64,000 bases of DNA from Topomyia yanbarensis (GCF_030247195.1 NC_080670.1:94244711-94308710), one strand, 5' to 3'; positions 39,610-49,514 are shown, numbered from the stretch's first letter. Translations and numbers: made by a program. The notes: generated by a model from the sequence alone, not told the origin.

Positions 39610-42600
39610 CTAGTTGTTTTTTCTTAATCTTTTTAGTTTGTTTTTATTGCGCTTAACATTCCTATTAATCTTTATAGTTTTATCGTGGTTTTCCAAGCAT
39701 TTTGTAGCTATGTATCTGGGGTCGATTTTCTTCCTAGTGCCCTTTTTAATATGAATGTCGCTGTTTACGTTAATATTTGGTGGTTCTTCCTTTTTGTGGT
39801 TGTATTTTTTCATATTGTTTTGTGCTTTTTCCAAATTGAGGATTATTTTATCGAATAATTTTTGGGCTGCTTCCGAAATTTCTGCCGGGTTCGTAATGTT
39901 TCTCTGATTGAACACTACTTCGTTGGGAGTGAACGAGGTAGCTGAATGCACTGTTTCGTTGTACAATGCGTTTACAACGGACATGATTTCTAGGGAGGAT
40001 AGTTCAGGGTATTTGTGTTTATTGGTATTAAACATTTCTATTATAGTACTGTGGGTCTTTTCTATTTGCCCGTTCGATTCGGATGAGGATGCGAATTCAA
40101 TATTAATTCCTAAGTTTGCCAGGAAACCTTTAAGCTGAATGCTGGTAAAGGTTGCCTCATGGTCGCACACAATAGTTTTTGGTAATCCGAAATTTCTGAA
40201 ATAGGAAGTCAAGGCGTTTTGAATGTCCGCCGTGTTTCTTGTGGGTATTTCAATTAATTGTAAGTGCTTGGAAAATGCACATATGAATGTTAGGTAGTTA
40301 CTTTTGTCCATACCAAAGATGTCCATGTGAACTCTCTGGAAGGGAGATTTTTCGATTGGCCTTGGTGAAATTTTAATGTTGTATGGCTTTCGCTCATACT
40401 TGTGTTGCGCGCATATGGGGCAAGAATTGTTGAAGGTTCTTATTTTCTTTATCATGTTGGGGAAGTAGTATGATCTCTTTATTTGTTTTTCTATTTCTTG
40501 AATTCCGCGATGGGCCCTTTCGTGCTCTTTTTTCACGATTGCGTCTTGTCTTTGCTCCGACAGGACGTCTTCCACCATGTTTTGTGTGAGTACGAAGTGT
40601 GAGGGTGAACCTGAAAAGTGTTCTCGGTATACTTCTTGTATGAGTTGTAGAGTGTCTTCGGGGGCGAGGATAGCGGTTTGCTTTCCATTATGATATTGTT
40701 TGATGGTGTTTGTTATCAAATCTTTGTTAAGATTGTCACTACAAATAATGGTTCGGGTATGATGAGGAAATATTGTCTCATGGATAGTTGTGTTGATTCT
40801 GGCGTGTTTAAAAATTATTTGATTTCTGTAGATGTTAATTGGTCGTTCCGTAAAGTGTAGGAAGAAGTCTGAAGAGGTGTCTGCAGAGTGGACTGTGCTA
40901 TCATCGGTTTCTGTCATATTGATTTCTACTTTTCTACTCAAGGCGTCAGCGACGACGTTTGTTCTGCCTGTCTTGTATTCTATGGTGTAGTCATAGTTTT
41001 CCAGCTCAAGCCTCCATTTCAGTATTTTGGTGTTTTTGTTCGAGGTTTTTATAAATGTTAGTGGTTTGTGGTCTGTCACTAGTGTGAACTTATGGCCGTA
41101 TAGGTAAGGTTTAAATTTTTCGGTAGCCCAGATTATGGCAAGGGCTTCTTTTTCAATAGTCGGGTAGTTAACTTCATGTTTATTTAGTGTTCTTGAAGCA
41201 AATGCTATCGGGTGGTCTTTGTTATCCTGTATTTGCGACAATACGGCACCTATTGCGTAATTAGAGGCGTCTGTTGTCAAAATAAAGGGTTTCTCGAAGT
41301 CGGGGTAAATTAATATGGGATCTGATGTTAGCATCTTTTTGCATTTGGCGAAGGCTTCAACGTATTCTGGGTCTTTTGTGTTGAGTATCATTCCTTTTTT
41401 TAGGTATTTTGTCATTGGTCTTGCTATTTTTGAAAAATCCATGATAAATTTCCTGTAGTAACTAAGCAGTCCTAGAAATTGTTTTATCTGTTTTTCGTTC
41501 TGTGGCAGAGTCCAGTTGAGAATTTCTTTGATTTTATCTGGGTTTGGCTTAACGCCTTTTTCTGTTATTATGTGTCCTAGGAATTCACATTCTTTTCTTA
41601 AGAATTCGCACTTATCCACCTGGATTTTCAAATTTGATAGGGTTAGTCTTTCGAGAACTTTTGCAAGATTTTCTAAATGGTGTTTCAAATTCCTGCCAAA
41701 CACTATTATGTCGTCTAGGTATACGTAACAAACTCTTCCGATTAGGTCGCCTAGTATTGAGTTCATAGCTCGTTGAAATGTCGCCGGTGCGTTTTTTAAT
41801 CCGAACGGCATTCGTAGAAATTCATAATGTCCTTGATCCGTGCTGAAAGCAGTTTTATTTCTTGAACTTTCGTCGAGTTCAATCTGGTGGAAACCTGATT
41901 TTAAATCTAGAGTGGTGAAGTATGTTGCTTTCCCCAAACTGTCGAGTATGTCTTCAATTTGTGGTATGGGGTGTTTGTCCTCGATCGTTTTATCGTTCAA
42001 TTTACGATAATCGATGACAACCCTGAATTTCCTTTTCCCAGATGCGTCCAATTTCTTGGGAACTACCCAAATTGGTGCGTTCCACGGAGATTCTGAGTGT
42101 GTTATGATGCCGTTTTCCAGCATATCGTTGACTTGTTCTTTTACGGTTTCTTTATGAGCGTGGGGGTATCTGTAGGTTTTTGTATAGACCGGGAGGTCGT
42201 CAGTTGTGTTAATTTTATGTTTAATTTTCGTAGTTGCAGTAAGTTTTTCGTTTTCTTTAAGTATTACATCGCTATGGTTCTTAAGGGTATCTAGTAGTCG
42301 GTCTCTTTCGAACTTGGAAAGGTGTTTTGTTCTGATTAGTTCGTCGAATGGGTGTGGTTCCAATTTTTTCATATTCGGTTTGTCTGAGAAGAAACTGCGT
42401 GTTTCGAAGTTGTTAACTTGTAATTTTAATTCCGGGAATGAGTTCTGTGAGATTGGTTTCTTGTTTGCTCGAATTACGACTGTGGTTCTATTATTTTTAG
42501 CTCTATAGATTCCGGGTTCGATGATTATGTTTTCATTCAATTTTGAAGGTTTAGTTACAAGCCAATCACCGTTTTTATCGGTGCCAAGGGTGAGAAAATG

Positions 42601-43035
42601 ATTTTGTTCGATTCTCGTTGGTTCGATGTTGTATTTATGAACCGGGAATATTGTGTCGCCCACTGTTAGTGTGAGATTCTGATAATTTAATACGGCGTTG
42701 AATTTGGAAAGGGTTTCTGTGCCTATAAGACCATCGAACTCGGGGTGGAAATCTAATTCATATAGGGTAATTGGTGGTAATTTTTCACTTAGTACTTTAC
42801 ATTTACCCTTTTTGTTTACTATTCTATTGCCTGTAATGTTTTTAGTGGTGGTAGGTATGATTGTTTTTGTCTTACTAAGTATGCCAGGCTTCACAATGTT
42901 CTTGTTGGCTCCTGAATCAATTAAAAATTTAAAGGTTTGGCCCGTATTTTGTTTGGTGATTACGAGATATGGTAAAAAATTGTGTGACTTCAGTTGCTTT
43001 GTTACGTCTCTGAGTTCTGAGTTGAAATACAACAA
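39610..43035 (-). CDS. pol: Provirus pol: protease, RT, RNase H, integrase
   Basis: 1141 codons with no ATG start, in the -1 frame relative to gag, so made as a Gag-Pol fusion by frameshifting at 43035-43041. Aspartic protease: LIDSGA near residues 38-43 and DGLIGTE near 101. RT: MPFGLKNAP near 409-417, YLDD at 439-442. RNase H: TTDAS near 588 and TDHKP near 654. Integrase: His-His-Cys-Cys zinc site around 838-875 (CPIC), then catalytic D about 905, D about 958 and E about 992. All key residues are present. Chromodomain not seen. Confidence 0.93.
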   Translation of the reverse strand: MLYFNSELRDVTKQLKSHNFLPYLVITKQNTGQTFKFLIDSGANKNIVKPGILSKTKTIIPTTTKNITGNRIVNKKGKCKVLSEKLPPITLYELDFHPEFDGLIGTETLSKFNAVLNYQNLTLTVGDTIFPVHKYNIEPTRIEQNHFLTLGTDKNGDWLVTKPSKLNENIIIEPGIYRAKNNRTTVVIRANKKPISQNSFPELKLQVNNFETRSFFSDKPNMKKLEPHPFDELIRTKHLSKFERDRLLDTLKNHSDVILKENEKLTATTKIKHKINTTDDLPVYTKTYRYPHAHKETVKEQVNDMLENGIITHSESPWNAPIWVVPKKLDASGKRKFRVVIDYRKLNDKTIEDKHPIPQIEDILDSLGKATYFTTLDLKSGFHQIELDESSRNKTAFSTDQGHYEFLRMPFGLKNAPATFQRAMNSILGDLIGRVCYVYLDDIIVFGRNLKHHLENLAKVLERLTLSNLKIQVDKCEFLRKECEFLGHIITEKGVKPNPDKIKEILNWTLPQNEKQIKQFLGLLSYYRKFIMDFSKIARPMTKYLKKGMILNTKDPEYVEAFAKCKKMLTSDPILIYPDFEKPFILTTDASNYAIGAVLSQIQDNKDHPIAFASRTLNKHEVNYPTIEKEALAIIWATEKFKPYLYGHKFTLVTDHKPLTFIKTSNKNTKILKWRLELENYDYTIEYKTGRTNVVADALSRKVEINMTETDDSTVHSADTSSDFFLHFTERPINIYRNQIIFKHARINTTIHETIFPHHTRTIICSDNLNKDLITNTIKQYHNGKQTAILAPEDTLQLIQEVYREHFSGSPSHFVLTQNMVEDVLSEQRQDAIVKKEHERAHRGIQEIEKQIKRSYYFPNMIKKIRTFNNSCPICAQHKYERKPYNIKISPRPIEKSPFQRVHMDIFGMDKSNYLTFICAFSKHLQLIEIPTRNTADIQNALTSYFRNFGLPKTIVCDHEATFTSIQLKGFLANLGINIEFASSSESNGQIEKTHSTIIEMFNTNKHKYPELSSLEIMSVVNALYNETVHSATSFTPNEVVFNQRNITNPAEISEAAQKLFDKIILNLEKAQNNMKKYNHKKEEPPNINVNSDIHIKKGTRKKIDPRYIATKCLENHDKTIKINRNVKRNKNKLKRLRKNN

Positions 43036-44237
43036 AAATTTTCTTCCGTTTCGCTTTGCTCACTTTCCGTATCTCCATCGGAAATTTCGTTATTATTTAT
43101 TTGTTTGTTCAGTGTCAATTTGCTTCGTATTGAGGAATCGACGTCCATTGGCTCGGTTTTAAATTTTTGTTGAGATGGTTCGAATTTGGGTTGATTGAAC
43201 TTGTGCCGGTTTGGTTTGACTTCGTCGTTCCGGTTTTTTAAATTTTTATTGAAGTTGCTGTTTTCTCCAGATGGACTGTATTTAGCATATTGTTTCTGTT
43301 TATCGTATTTTTCTTCGACTGTTATTTTACGGGTAGTTTCATTGGAGGTGAATTTGCAAAGAAATGCGTAAGCTTGTTCGATATCTTTAGGACCGTTTGC
43401 CTGGACATAGCCGAAGTAGGGTTTTTGTAGGCCACTAATAAATGCTGCCAGGCTGTATTCGTCTATAAATGAATTTATGGCGTCCCAATTGGAATTGTAT
43501 TTTGTATTTTGTTTTGCGATCGATTTTATATTCTGTATTAATTGTTTGGTTTTCTGGTAATATTGATTAACATTACCATCCATTTTTGTATGCCAGAGTT
43601 GACAGTTGTATGTGGATAATTCTTGTTTGTCGCCTAGGCAGGCGTTTAGAATTTCCTTAATTTCGGTGAAGGTTGTAGGGCTTCCGTTTGTACACAAGAT
43701 GTCCCTTGCTTCACCTTCAATTTTATTTGCCACTGCTGTGACGTATATTTGGAATATAGGTGGACTCACTAAGGGTTCAAATACACTCAAAGTTTTTTCT
43801 GCTGTCTCCAGCCAGCTGTTTAATTGTTTTTTGCTCCCTTTAAATGCGGGTAGCATTTTGATTGGGTCAGGTATCTTGAACGGATCACCTGACGTAGTTA
43901 AGTATTGTGGTGATTGCGGCGTCGGCATAAATTGTCCGGCACTCGCGCTGCTATTAATTTTTGCTTGTATAGCACCTAAGAATGTTTCTTGCTGTTGTTG
44001 CCTGTTACTAATTTGTTTTAGTGCAGCTAAGATATCATCCATGGTGGGGTGATCAACGGGTTGATCATTAGTGTTGTTGAGCGACATAATGTTTGTCAGC
44101 TCGTCAATTTTTCTTTGGTCGATGGGAACGTGTGAATGTCCTCCGGACTCGATGGAATCGATAGATTCTTCTGAAGAGCTCAAATTCCTGCTGCACAGAA
44201 ATTTGTTTTGCCTTGCGTCTTTCAGTGCTTTTGGCAT
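43002..44237 (-). CDS. gag: Provirus gag (capsid precursor)
   Basis: 411 aa from ATG 44237 (MPKALKDARQ), 15 nt downstream of the last leader stem-loop. The middle (about residues 130-300) looks like the helical capsid domain of gypsy gag (SWLETAEKTL, FISGLQKPYF). The C-terminus is Lys/Asn-rich with no CCHC knuckle, as in errantiviruses. Ends in TAA at 43002 after overlapping pol by about 34 nt. Confidence 0.88.
   Translation of the reverse strand: MPKALKDARQNKFLCSRNLSSSEESIDSIESGGHSHVPIDQRKIDELTNIMSLNNTNDQPVDHPTMDDILAALKQISNRQQQQETFLGAIQAKINSSASAGQFMPTPQSPQYLTTSGDPFKIPDPIKMLPAFKGSKKQLNSWLETAEKTLSVFEPLVSPPIFQIYVTAVANKIEGEARDILCTNGSPTTFTEIKEILNACLGDKQELSTYNCQLWHTKMDGNVNQYYQKTKQLIQNIKSIAKQNTKYNSNWDAINSFIDEYSLAAFISGLQKPYFGYVQANGPKDIEQAYAFLCKFTSNETTRKITVEEKYDKQKQYAKYSPSGENSNFNKNLKNRNDEVKPNRHKFNQPKFEPSQQKFKTEPMDVDSSIRSKLTLNKQINNNEISDGDTESEQSETEENFCCISTQNSET
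43035..43041 (-). promoter_or_regulatory. Putative -1 frameshift site between gag and pol
   Basis: In the gag frame the codons read GAA AAT TTT TGT, so A AAT TTT is a slippery X XXY YYZ heptamer. The pol frame becomes open exactly here. Slipping by -1 leads into pol. A downstream structure was not evaluated. Confidence 0.6.
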
Positions 44238-44251
44238 TCGTTAATTTCAAA

Positions 44252-44379
44252 GAACGACACCTATCTAGTAGTGTGTTGTTCGAATTAGCGCCTATCTGGT
44301 AGTGCGCCAATTAGAAGATCGTCTATTTAGTAGTGCAATCTTCTGGTTGGATGAGCGCCTATCTGGTAGTACGCTGATC
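44252..44379 (-). repeat. Four tandem stem-loops in the provirus leader
   Basis: Units at 44252-44281, 44283-44312, 44314-44343 and 44350-44379. Each is 30 nt with two 9-nt arms around a 12-nt loop that reads CTATCTAGTAGT, CTATCTGGTAGT, CTATTTAGTAGT and CTATCTGGTAGT on the plus strand. The arm sequences differ between units but stay largely complementary within each unit. CTA and TAG inside the loop can extend the stem. Such covariation argues for RNA structure (packaging or translation control) or, less likely, a DNA-binding array. Confidence 0.75.
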
Positions 44380-44615
44380 CGAAATGAGTAATGTTCTTCT
44401 TTGAAATTAAAAAAAAACTCACTCACCTGTCGTGGTGTAGGTAGCTGAAGAACGCTGGTGGTGCTCCACGTGTTTATCGGCGGGGGATCCTCGAATCACT
44501 CTGGCGGCTGTTGCCTTCAGCCAGCGATGCTAAGTTTTATTTTAGCGGGTATCACTGTTTTTCACTTTGTTAGGATGAAAGTCCACTGTTTTTCCGATAA
44601 ATCACTTCTTCACTT

Positions 44616-44633
44616 CCTAATACCGGCTGCGCC
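44616..44633 (-). promoter_or_regulatory. Primer-binding site, tRNA-Ser type
   Basis: In element orientation the LTR ends in T followed by GGCGCAGCCGGTATTAGG. TGGCGCAGCCGGTA is complementary to the 3' end of insect tRNA-Ser (…TACCGGCTGCG plus CCA, from memory), the primer used by several errantiviruses. The match ends after about 14 nt. Confidence 0.75.
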
Positions 44634-44921
44634 AATAATAATCTCAACCCTACATTGGGTGTTTTAAAAAACTATGTTTATTATAAATTCGGAAATCACT
44701 GCACTTCACTCGAACGTTTCTAATACAAGACTGACTGCTGCTGCTCCTAACACGATCGATTTATTCGATCGTTCTGTCTAGTTTGCAATTTTACGTTGGC
44801 CACGTTGTTCAGGGTCCGAATTGATGACGGTGCCGTTGTGTTGCCATGTGGTGGAAGTGCCCGTGCCATGTGGTAGAACTTGCTGATGCCGCGTGGCGTG
44901 TTCGGAGGCTTCCTTGTAATT
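44634..44921 (-). repeat. 5' LTR of provirus
   Basis: 288 bp, read as identical to 37594-37881. Contains the palindrome-like GATCGATTTATTCGATCG. No clear TATA box, as in other gypsy-type LTRs that use initiator promoters. Confidence 0.9.
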
Positions 44922-44925
44922 ATAG
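44922..44925. repeat. 4-bp target duplication (right) of provirus
   Basis: ATAG, identical to 37590-37593. Confidence 0.85.
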
Positions 44926-46480
44926 CTCGTCTAAACAAAGCCGTCTTTCAGGCAAGAAAACTGTTTAGTAACGCACTTCACTGATATCGCAGGTAATAAT
45001 TATCACTCGCGGGACTGTTTATTAGTAATGCTTTACTGCACTGAAAGCCATTCGATGTAGAAAATAACAAAACAAATTTTTGTTTTCCTAATTAGTTGAT
45101 TTCAACAGAAAAATGAATAACGTAACTAAATTTTCTCTTAATTTTGAGAGATTCTCAAATAATAGTTATTGAAAATTATTATTGATTTTGATTCAAGACG
45201 CACATCATACGAAATGACAGCAAGTAGCTAAGATGCACACCTTACTGAAATACATCAAGGTAGCGACAGCAACACGCTGGGCATAACGGTTAAGCACGTA
45301 GGTAGTTGTCTCAGCTTGGAAAGCTTGTTTTATCCTGGACGCAACTACCTGAACCAGTACACAAAAAAAACAGAAATTCAACTGACCTCATTTTGGTTTT
45401 ACCTAGTTTTTCTTTAAAAACATTTCAATAAAGGGATGATTTTTATTGACATTTTTTTTCAATACATGTGCACTGAAAATTGAAAGTATTGTCGAAAATT
45501 GTCGAAATCATTCTATTTCGGATTTAGTCGATTATATAGTAACATTTCAATTATTAACCAATGTAATATGTAATATGATAATTATTTTTCATCGTTTGAG
45601 ATTCCAAACTAGATGTGGAATAAGTATGAAGTTTTTTTGTAGTGCTGGATAGTGTTTGTGACTAAATAGAAAAAAAAAATATACCTTTATTCTAAAATTC
45701 AAATCAATCAATTTCCAACAATCCTTAAATACCTTTGGCTATTTCGTCTCATTTAAGATTGCAGTTTATAAAAAGATAACATTATGAGAAACATAACTCT
45801 GTATTATATTTACGTGTGAATTACTGACATACGGAATTTTTCAACAATTTAATTCCATACCTTTCATCCGTCGGTCGGTGAAACAAAACGTTTGAGATAT
45901 CCTATGTTGTATTTTACGATGAAGCAGTTTAATTCAACAATGAGATTAGTTGAATTCTAGTCGTTTGTGTCTTGGCTGAAAAGGTAGTGTAACGGCATAT
46001 GCAATTGTGTCTGGACTAAAACAAGCGTTAGAAGCTGAGACAAGCGTTTCAAGCTTTAGCTCATGTAGCTTTTCAAGTTTTGTGCTAGGATGAAACGTTC
46101 GTGTCCAGACTGAAACTGACAGCATCAAACCAACAACGTTGGATTATTGTTTTCAACAAAAATTTAGTTCGCCCAAATATTAACTAGACGAAACCAAAAA
46201 CTCAACTAATTTTTTAGTTGAAATTGTGATGAATCGGTTTTCCGTGTGCAGCCTCTGCCACAGCAAGCACCTTCGTACTACCGAAAAAACTAAACTACAC
46301 CGGAGAGAACAAAAAGCACTTGTTTCCCGGTACAAAGTTGGGTTACGAATGAGATACGTTGTTTGCTATATAAAATTTGTTTAAATAGTTCAAAAACTAC
46401 TTTAAATGAGAATCAACATTAATGATAAAACCTATAAATAGGGGTGTCGCAGCTTTTCTCAAAGCCAGACGTGTGTAAGA
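44926..46480. other. Unassigned AT-rich stretch, possible MITE
   Basis: The first part may be the outer 5' UTR of the I/Loner-like element. Between about 45358 and 46246 the ends ACACAAAAAAAACAG and CGGTTTTCCGTGTG, each followed inward by TTCAACT-type strings, may be degenerate inverted ends of a MITE. No gene supported. Confidence 0.3.
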
Positions 46481-46527
46481 CGCAGTGCATAACAGACGTG
46501 CGTGGTCGTGAGAACCTGCATCGGACG

Positions 46528-46700
46528 ACCAATCAAATCGGCTGCCACCGGAGAGAAGAAAAACGGTGGTGGCGGCGAGAAGGCCAAAAATCCAAACGCT
46601 AAGAAACGCAGTCACTGAAAAGGCGGTAGTAACTGCCACTAAAAATGCCACCAAAACATCGAAGGCTGCAAAACGTACTCATTCGGTGTGAGCTGCGAAA
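46528..46700 (+). pseudogene. Histone H1 C-terminal tail, pseudogene fragment
   Basis: One frame reads SAATGEKK…GEKAKNPNAKK, and after a shift the next reads TATKNATKTSKAAK, the Ala/Lys/Thr-rich wording of a linker histone tail, followed by a stop in TGTGAGC. The globular domain is not recognisable upstream. A histone-like stem-loop follows about 110 nt after the stop. With the H4 pseudogene 2 kb away this suggests a decayed histone cluster. Confidence 0.6.
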
Positions 46701-46798
46701 GGGGAAAGATCATATGTATATACGCAGTAAAAACAATCGGCAAGATTTGAATTGTTTCAAAAGATTCTCGTCTTGTATCAACATAGTTATCAACAAAC

Positions 46799-46814
46799 CG
46801 TCCTTATTAGGACG
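46799..46814 (+). terminator. Histone-like 3' stem-loop, unit 1
   Basis: CGTCCTTATTAGGACG: 6-bp stem and UAUU loop, preceded by AACAAAC. It fits the histone stem-loop shape except for a C-G pair at the base. Lies downstream of the H1-like tail. Confidence 0.5.
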
Positions 46815-47245
46815 AATGCAAAATGGAAAAAAAATTTAATTAGAAAGTTTCTTTTATTAACTAGTATTAAGTTTGCGCTTGTTAATTCTGTTAATATATT
46901 TTACCAGTGAATCATAAGAAAATGTTTTTTCTAATCTACAAACCCGAAGGTTTTTGCAAATCCTTCCAAGAAAATCAGTGAATGTGGCAACTCTGCCGCT
47001 AAGCGAAAGCTACACCAAAACGAATGATGAAAATATTTTCATTTATCGAACAAAAGGATGGCCTTCCATATGCATTGTGAAGTCAATAAATAGGAACGCC
47101 TTGATGCGAAACGTGCTCATTCGGTGTGAGCTGCGAAAGGGGAAAGATCGTATGTATGTACGCAGTAAAAACAATCGTCGGCAACGGCAAGGTTTGAATT
47201 GTTTCAACAGATTCCCGTCTTGTATCAACATAGTTATCTACAAAC

Positions 47246-47261
47246 CGTCCTTATTAGGACG
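47246..47261 (+). terminator. Histone-like 3' stem-loop, unit 2
   Basis: Same 16 nt as unit 1, 447 bp later. In unit 3 the sequence is damaged (CGCCCTTATTATTATT). Confidence 0.5.
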
Positions 47262-47690
47262 AATGCAAAATGGAAAACGAATTGAATTAGAAAGTTTCTT
47301 TTATTAACTAGTATTAAGTTTGCGCTTGTTAATTCTGTTAATATATTTTACCAGTGAATCATAAGAAAATGTTTTTTCTAATCTACAAACCCGAAGGTTT
47401 TTGCAAATCCTTCCAAGAAAATCGGTGAATGTGGCAACTCTGCCACTAAGCGAAAGCTACACCAAAACGAATGATGAAAATATTTTCATTTATCGAACAA
47501 AAGGATGGCCTTCCATCTGCATTGTGAAGTCAATAAATAGGAACGCCTTCATGCGAAACGTGCTCATTCGGTGTGAGCTGCGAAAGGGGAAAGATCGTAT
47601 GTATGTACGCAGTAAAAACAATCGTCGGCAAGGTTTGAATTGTTTCAAAAGATTCTTGTCTTGTATCAACATAGTTATCTACAAACCGCC

Positions 47691-47914
47691 CTTATTATTA
47701 TTATTTTATATTTCTAGTTATCATATAATAACTGTCATCTCTTCCAAACAACTTAACCCCCTGCTGCCAACCCCGTGGTTTTGCGGGGTTAAGGAGAATC
47801 ATTGTAAAATGTCCAATACACGATTTTATGTTGTTAACACCACTATAACCGCTTCAAAACACTACCACCTGTCATACAAGTACATTATCTGCTTGTTGAA
47901 ATCATTATATGAAA
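47691..47914. other. Short spacer
   Basis: AT-rich. Contains the imperfect palindrome TTAACCCCCTGCTGCC…GCGGGGTTAAGG near 47754-47793. No gene. Confidence 0.4.
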
Positions 47915-47962
47915 TGATATTTGCGTTTAAAATTGAAATTTTGAAAGAAATAAGAAAAATTT

Positions 47963-48655
47963 GGGGTATGTAATGCCCGGAACATGACCGGGGTATTGAC
48001 GTAGGACAATTATTTTGTGTGAAAGTTTTCTGTACAACCTTAAAAGATCTTGACTAAAACGTGCATTCCTTTACTTTTATCGACATAAATTTACCGCAAA
48101 CTACCAACTCTTATTGAGTATTGACAGATGTTTATTGACCTGTATTCAATGCGGAGAACTCGGTAATAAAATTGTTTTACTGAATAGGTTAACGAACGGG
48201 ATCCCCAGGAAAATTTCGCTGAGCCCGGTGAATCGAACTTAATGCGTAAAATTTAGCCATTCGAAAGAGATACAAGCAGAATTTTAAGAATATGATCATC
48301 GCGGTTATGTCCCGGACATTACCCGCCCCTAGTTTTTCGGTAAGCGTGATTCATTTCTGTACGCTAGAAAAAAGATTCCGATGGTTGTTTCGAGAGATTT
48401 TAACATTGATATTTCAAAGCAAGAAAATATGAAATTTGTTCACTTCATGAATGAATGTGTCAACGAGCATAGAATCCAGCGCATCCCCTATCAACGCAGA
48501 CGCCAACAACAAAGGTTCTTTTCAAACCACCATAATTATATAAAGAATAACTTGAAACATTCCCACATATTTCATTGATTATCATTCGATTTGAATTACA
48601 AGGCAAACGAGTAGTCACGACACTCCGGTTATGACCTAGACATTACCCACCCATC
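47963..48655. mobile_element. MITE(s) of the GGTAATGTC family, copy 1
   Basis: The left end GGGGTATGTAATGCCCGG, an internal inverted end near 48300-48333 (CGGACATTACCCGCCCC) and an outer right end CTAGACATTACCCACCCATC (48633-48655) share the wording of the element at 3055-3480. Probably one MITE inserted in or beside another. No transposase. Confidence 0.6.
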
Positions 48656-48693
48656 TTTTTTATAATGATACAAGTGAGTTCAATCTTTTCAAC

Positions 48694-48955
48694 TTCCAAA
48701 TCCATACAAAGTGGGTCCCTGCCGCTTCAGAGTATAGACGACATTCATTGAGGTTTTGCGCTTGGCGTGTTCAGTGTAGGTCACGGCATCTCGGATGACA
48801 TTTTCCTGCACACCATCAGCATTCGCAGATTAAATCGGAAATGCATTTTACATCACCACGACGAGCCAGACGCCAAATTGGGTGATTCCCTGGATTTTAT
48901 CACGAAGAACCTTGCGATGACGCTTGGTAGGGAACGCAAACACGATACCGCTCAT
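48694..48955 (-). pseudogene. Histone H4 pseudogene, copy 1
   Basis: On the minus strand, ATG at 48955 leads to TKRHRKVLRDKIQGIT, then (after shifts) [15 protein letters not shown], and in another frame [34 protein letters not shown]. These are H4 residues from the KRHRK region to the C-terminus. The N-terminal Gly/Lys tail is shortened, a stop and frameshifts lie in the middle, and several conserved residues are changed. It cannot make H4. A TATA box is retained about 76 nt upstream, so it derives from genomic DNA carrying the promoter. Confidence 0.9.
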
Positions 48956-49030
48956 TGTACCGTCCGGACGAGCATGTTACTCGTGTGGTAAGCGAGCACC
49001 CACTGATACAAAACAAGCTCGTGTGACCTG

Positions 49031-49040
49031 TATATATAAA
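49031..49040 (-). promoter_or_regulatory. TATA box upstream of H4 pseudogene
   Basis: TTTATATATA on the minus strand, about 76 nt before the pseudogene ATG, the usual distance for histone genes. The sequence also reads as a TATA box (TATATATAAA) on the plus strand, as in divergent H3-H4 promoters. Confidence 0.5.
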
Positions 49041-49052
49041 GGCCTATTTACA

Positions 49053-49514
49053 CCCTCAGTGAAAATGAACGTGAACTCGATGCGCACCAAATTGTATTTT
49101 CCAATATCTCACTTATTACTGCATAAAAATTGATGAAACTGGATCTAAACGATAGTACATTAATATACTTAGCGAATCCATGCACAATTATTTGATATAA
49201 TTGAATCAGTGGAATAATATTCCTATTCCCCGATCATTTTAAATATTCCACGGTGAAATATGTTCACAGTGGATTTGTCACTTGTTCACCGGGAGTGTAA
49301 ACGCGGCGATGGACGGAATTGATACGAAGTGGTGAATATAAATGGCATCGCTGTTCACGGTGAACGTTCACCTTCGAATACCAGATTGCATTCTGACAAA
49401 CTGTAAACTGCCAGTTGAGCGTGAAATCGTTGTTCACTGATGAAACTGTTCACGGCGTCGTCCACCGTGAACAATAGAAGGTATTCAGCACTTGTTCACG
49501 TTTATTTTCACTGA
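49053..49514. mobile_element. MITE with CTCAGTGAAAATRAACGTGAAC ends
   Basis: The left end CTCAGTGAAAATGAACGTG and right end CACGTTTATTTTCACTGAG are inverted repeats. GTTCAC/GTGAAC strings recur throughout the interior, including GTTCACGGTGAACGTTCACC near 49355. No target duplication found. Its left end is included in both copies of the segmental duplication. Confidence 0.7.

Larger units (their letters stand above)
37594..44921 (-). mobile_element. Ty3/gypsy (errantivirus-like) provirus, 7.3 kb, with env
   Basis: Minus-strand element with 288-bp LTRs at 44634-44921 (5') and 37594-37881 (3') that I read as identical. Between them, in order, are a tRNA-Ser primer site, a leader with four stem-loops, gag, pol (protease, RT, RNase H, integrase) and env. 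All three frames are open. A 4-bp duplication ATAG flanks it. Identical LTRs mean recent integration. It is an endogenous insect retroelement. Confidence 0.93.
46671..47690 (+). repeat. Tandem repeat, 438-447-bp units, about 2.3 copies
   Basis: Units start at 46671, 47109 and 47556 (AAACGTRCTCATTCGGTGTGAG). Unit 1 lacks 9 bp present in unit 2. The third unit stops near 47690. Each complete unit contains the stem-loop CGTCCTTATTAGGACG. The near-identical 117- and 190-codon frames seen here are copies of the unit and not separate genes. Confidence 0.9.
47915..49199. repeat. Segmental duplication, copy 1 (at least 1285 bp)
   Basis: Collinear with 62716-64000 at a constant offset of 14801 bp and only scattered differences. 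Includes MITE ends, the H4 pseudogene, its TATA region and the left end of another MITE, so the duplicated unit spans several elements and is not a single transposon. Confidence 0.9.

Noticed and set aside
46954..47973. Two related proteins of 117 and 190 codons
   Set aside because: They are the same tandem unit translated twice. The frames cross histone-like 3' signals and have no domain.
48381..48578. 65-codon frame present in both segmental duplicates as a gene
   Set aside because: It begins inside MITE sequence and has no domain. Its conservation is explained by the duplication.
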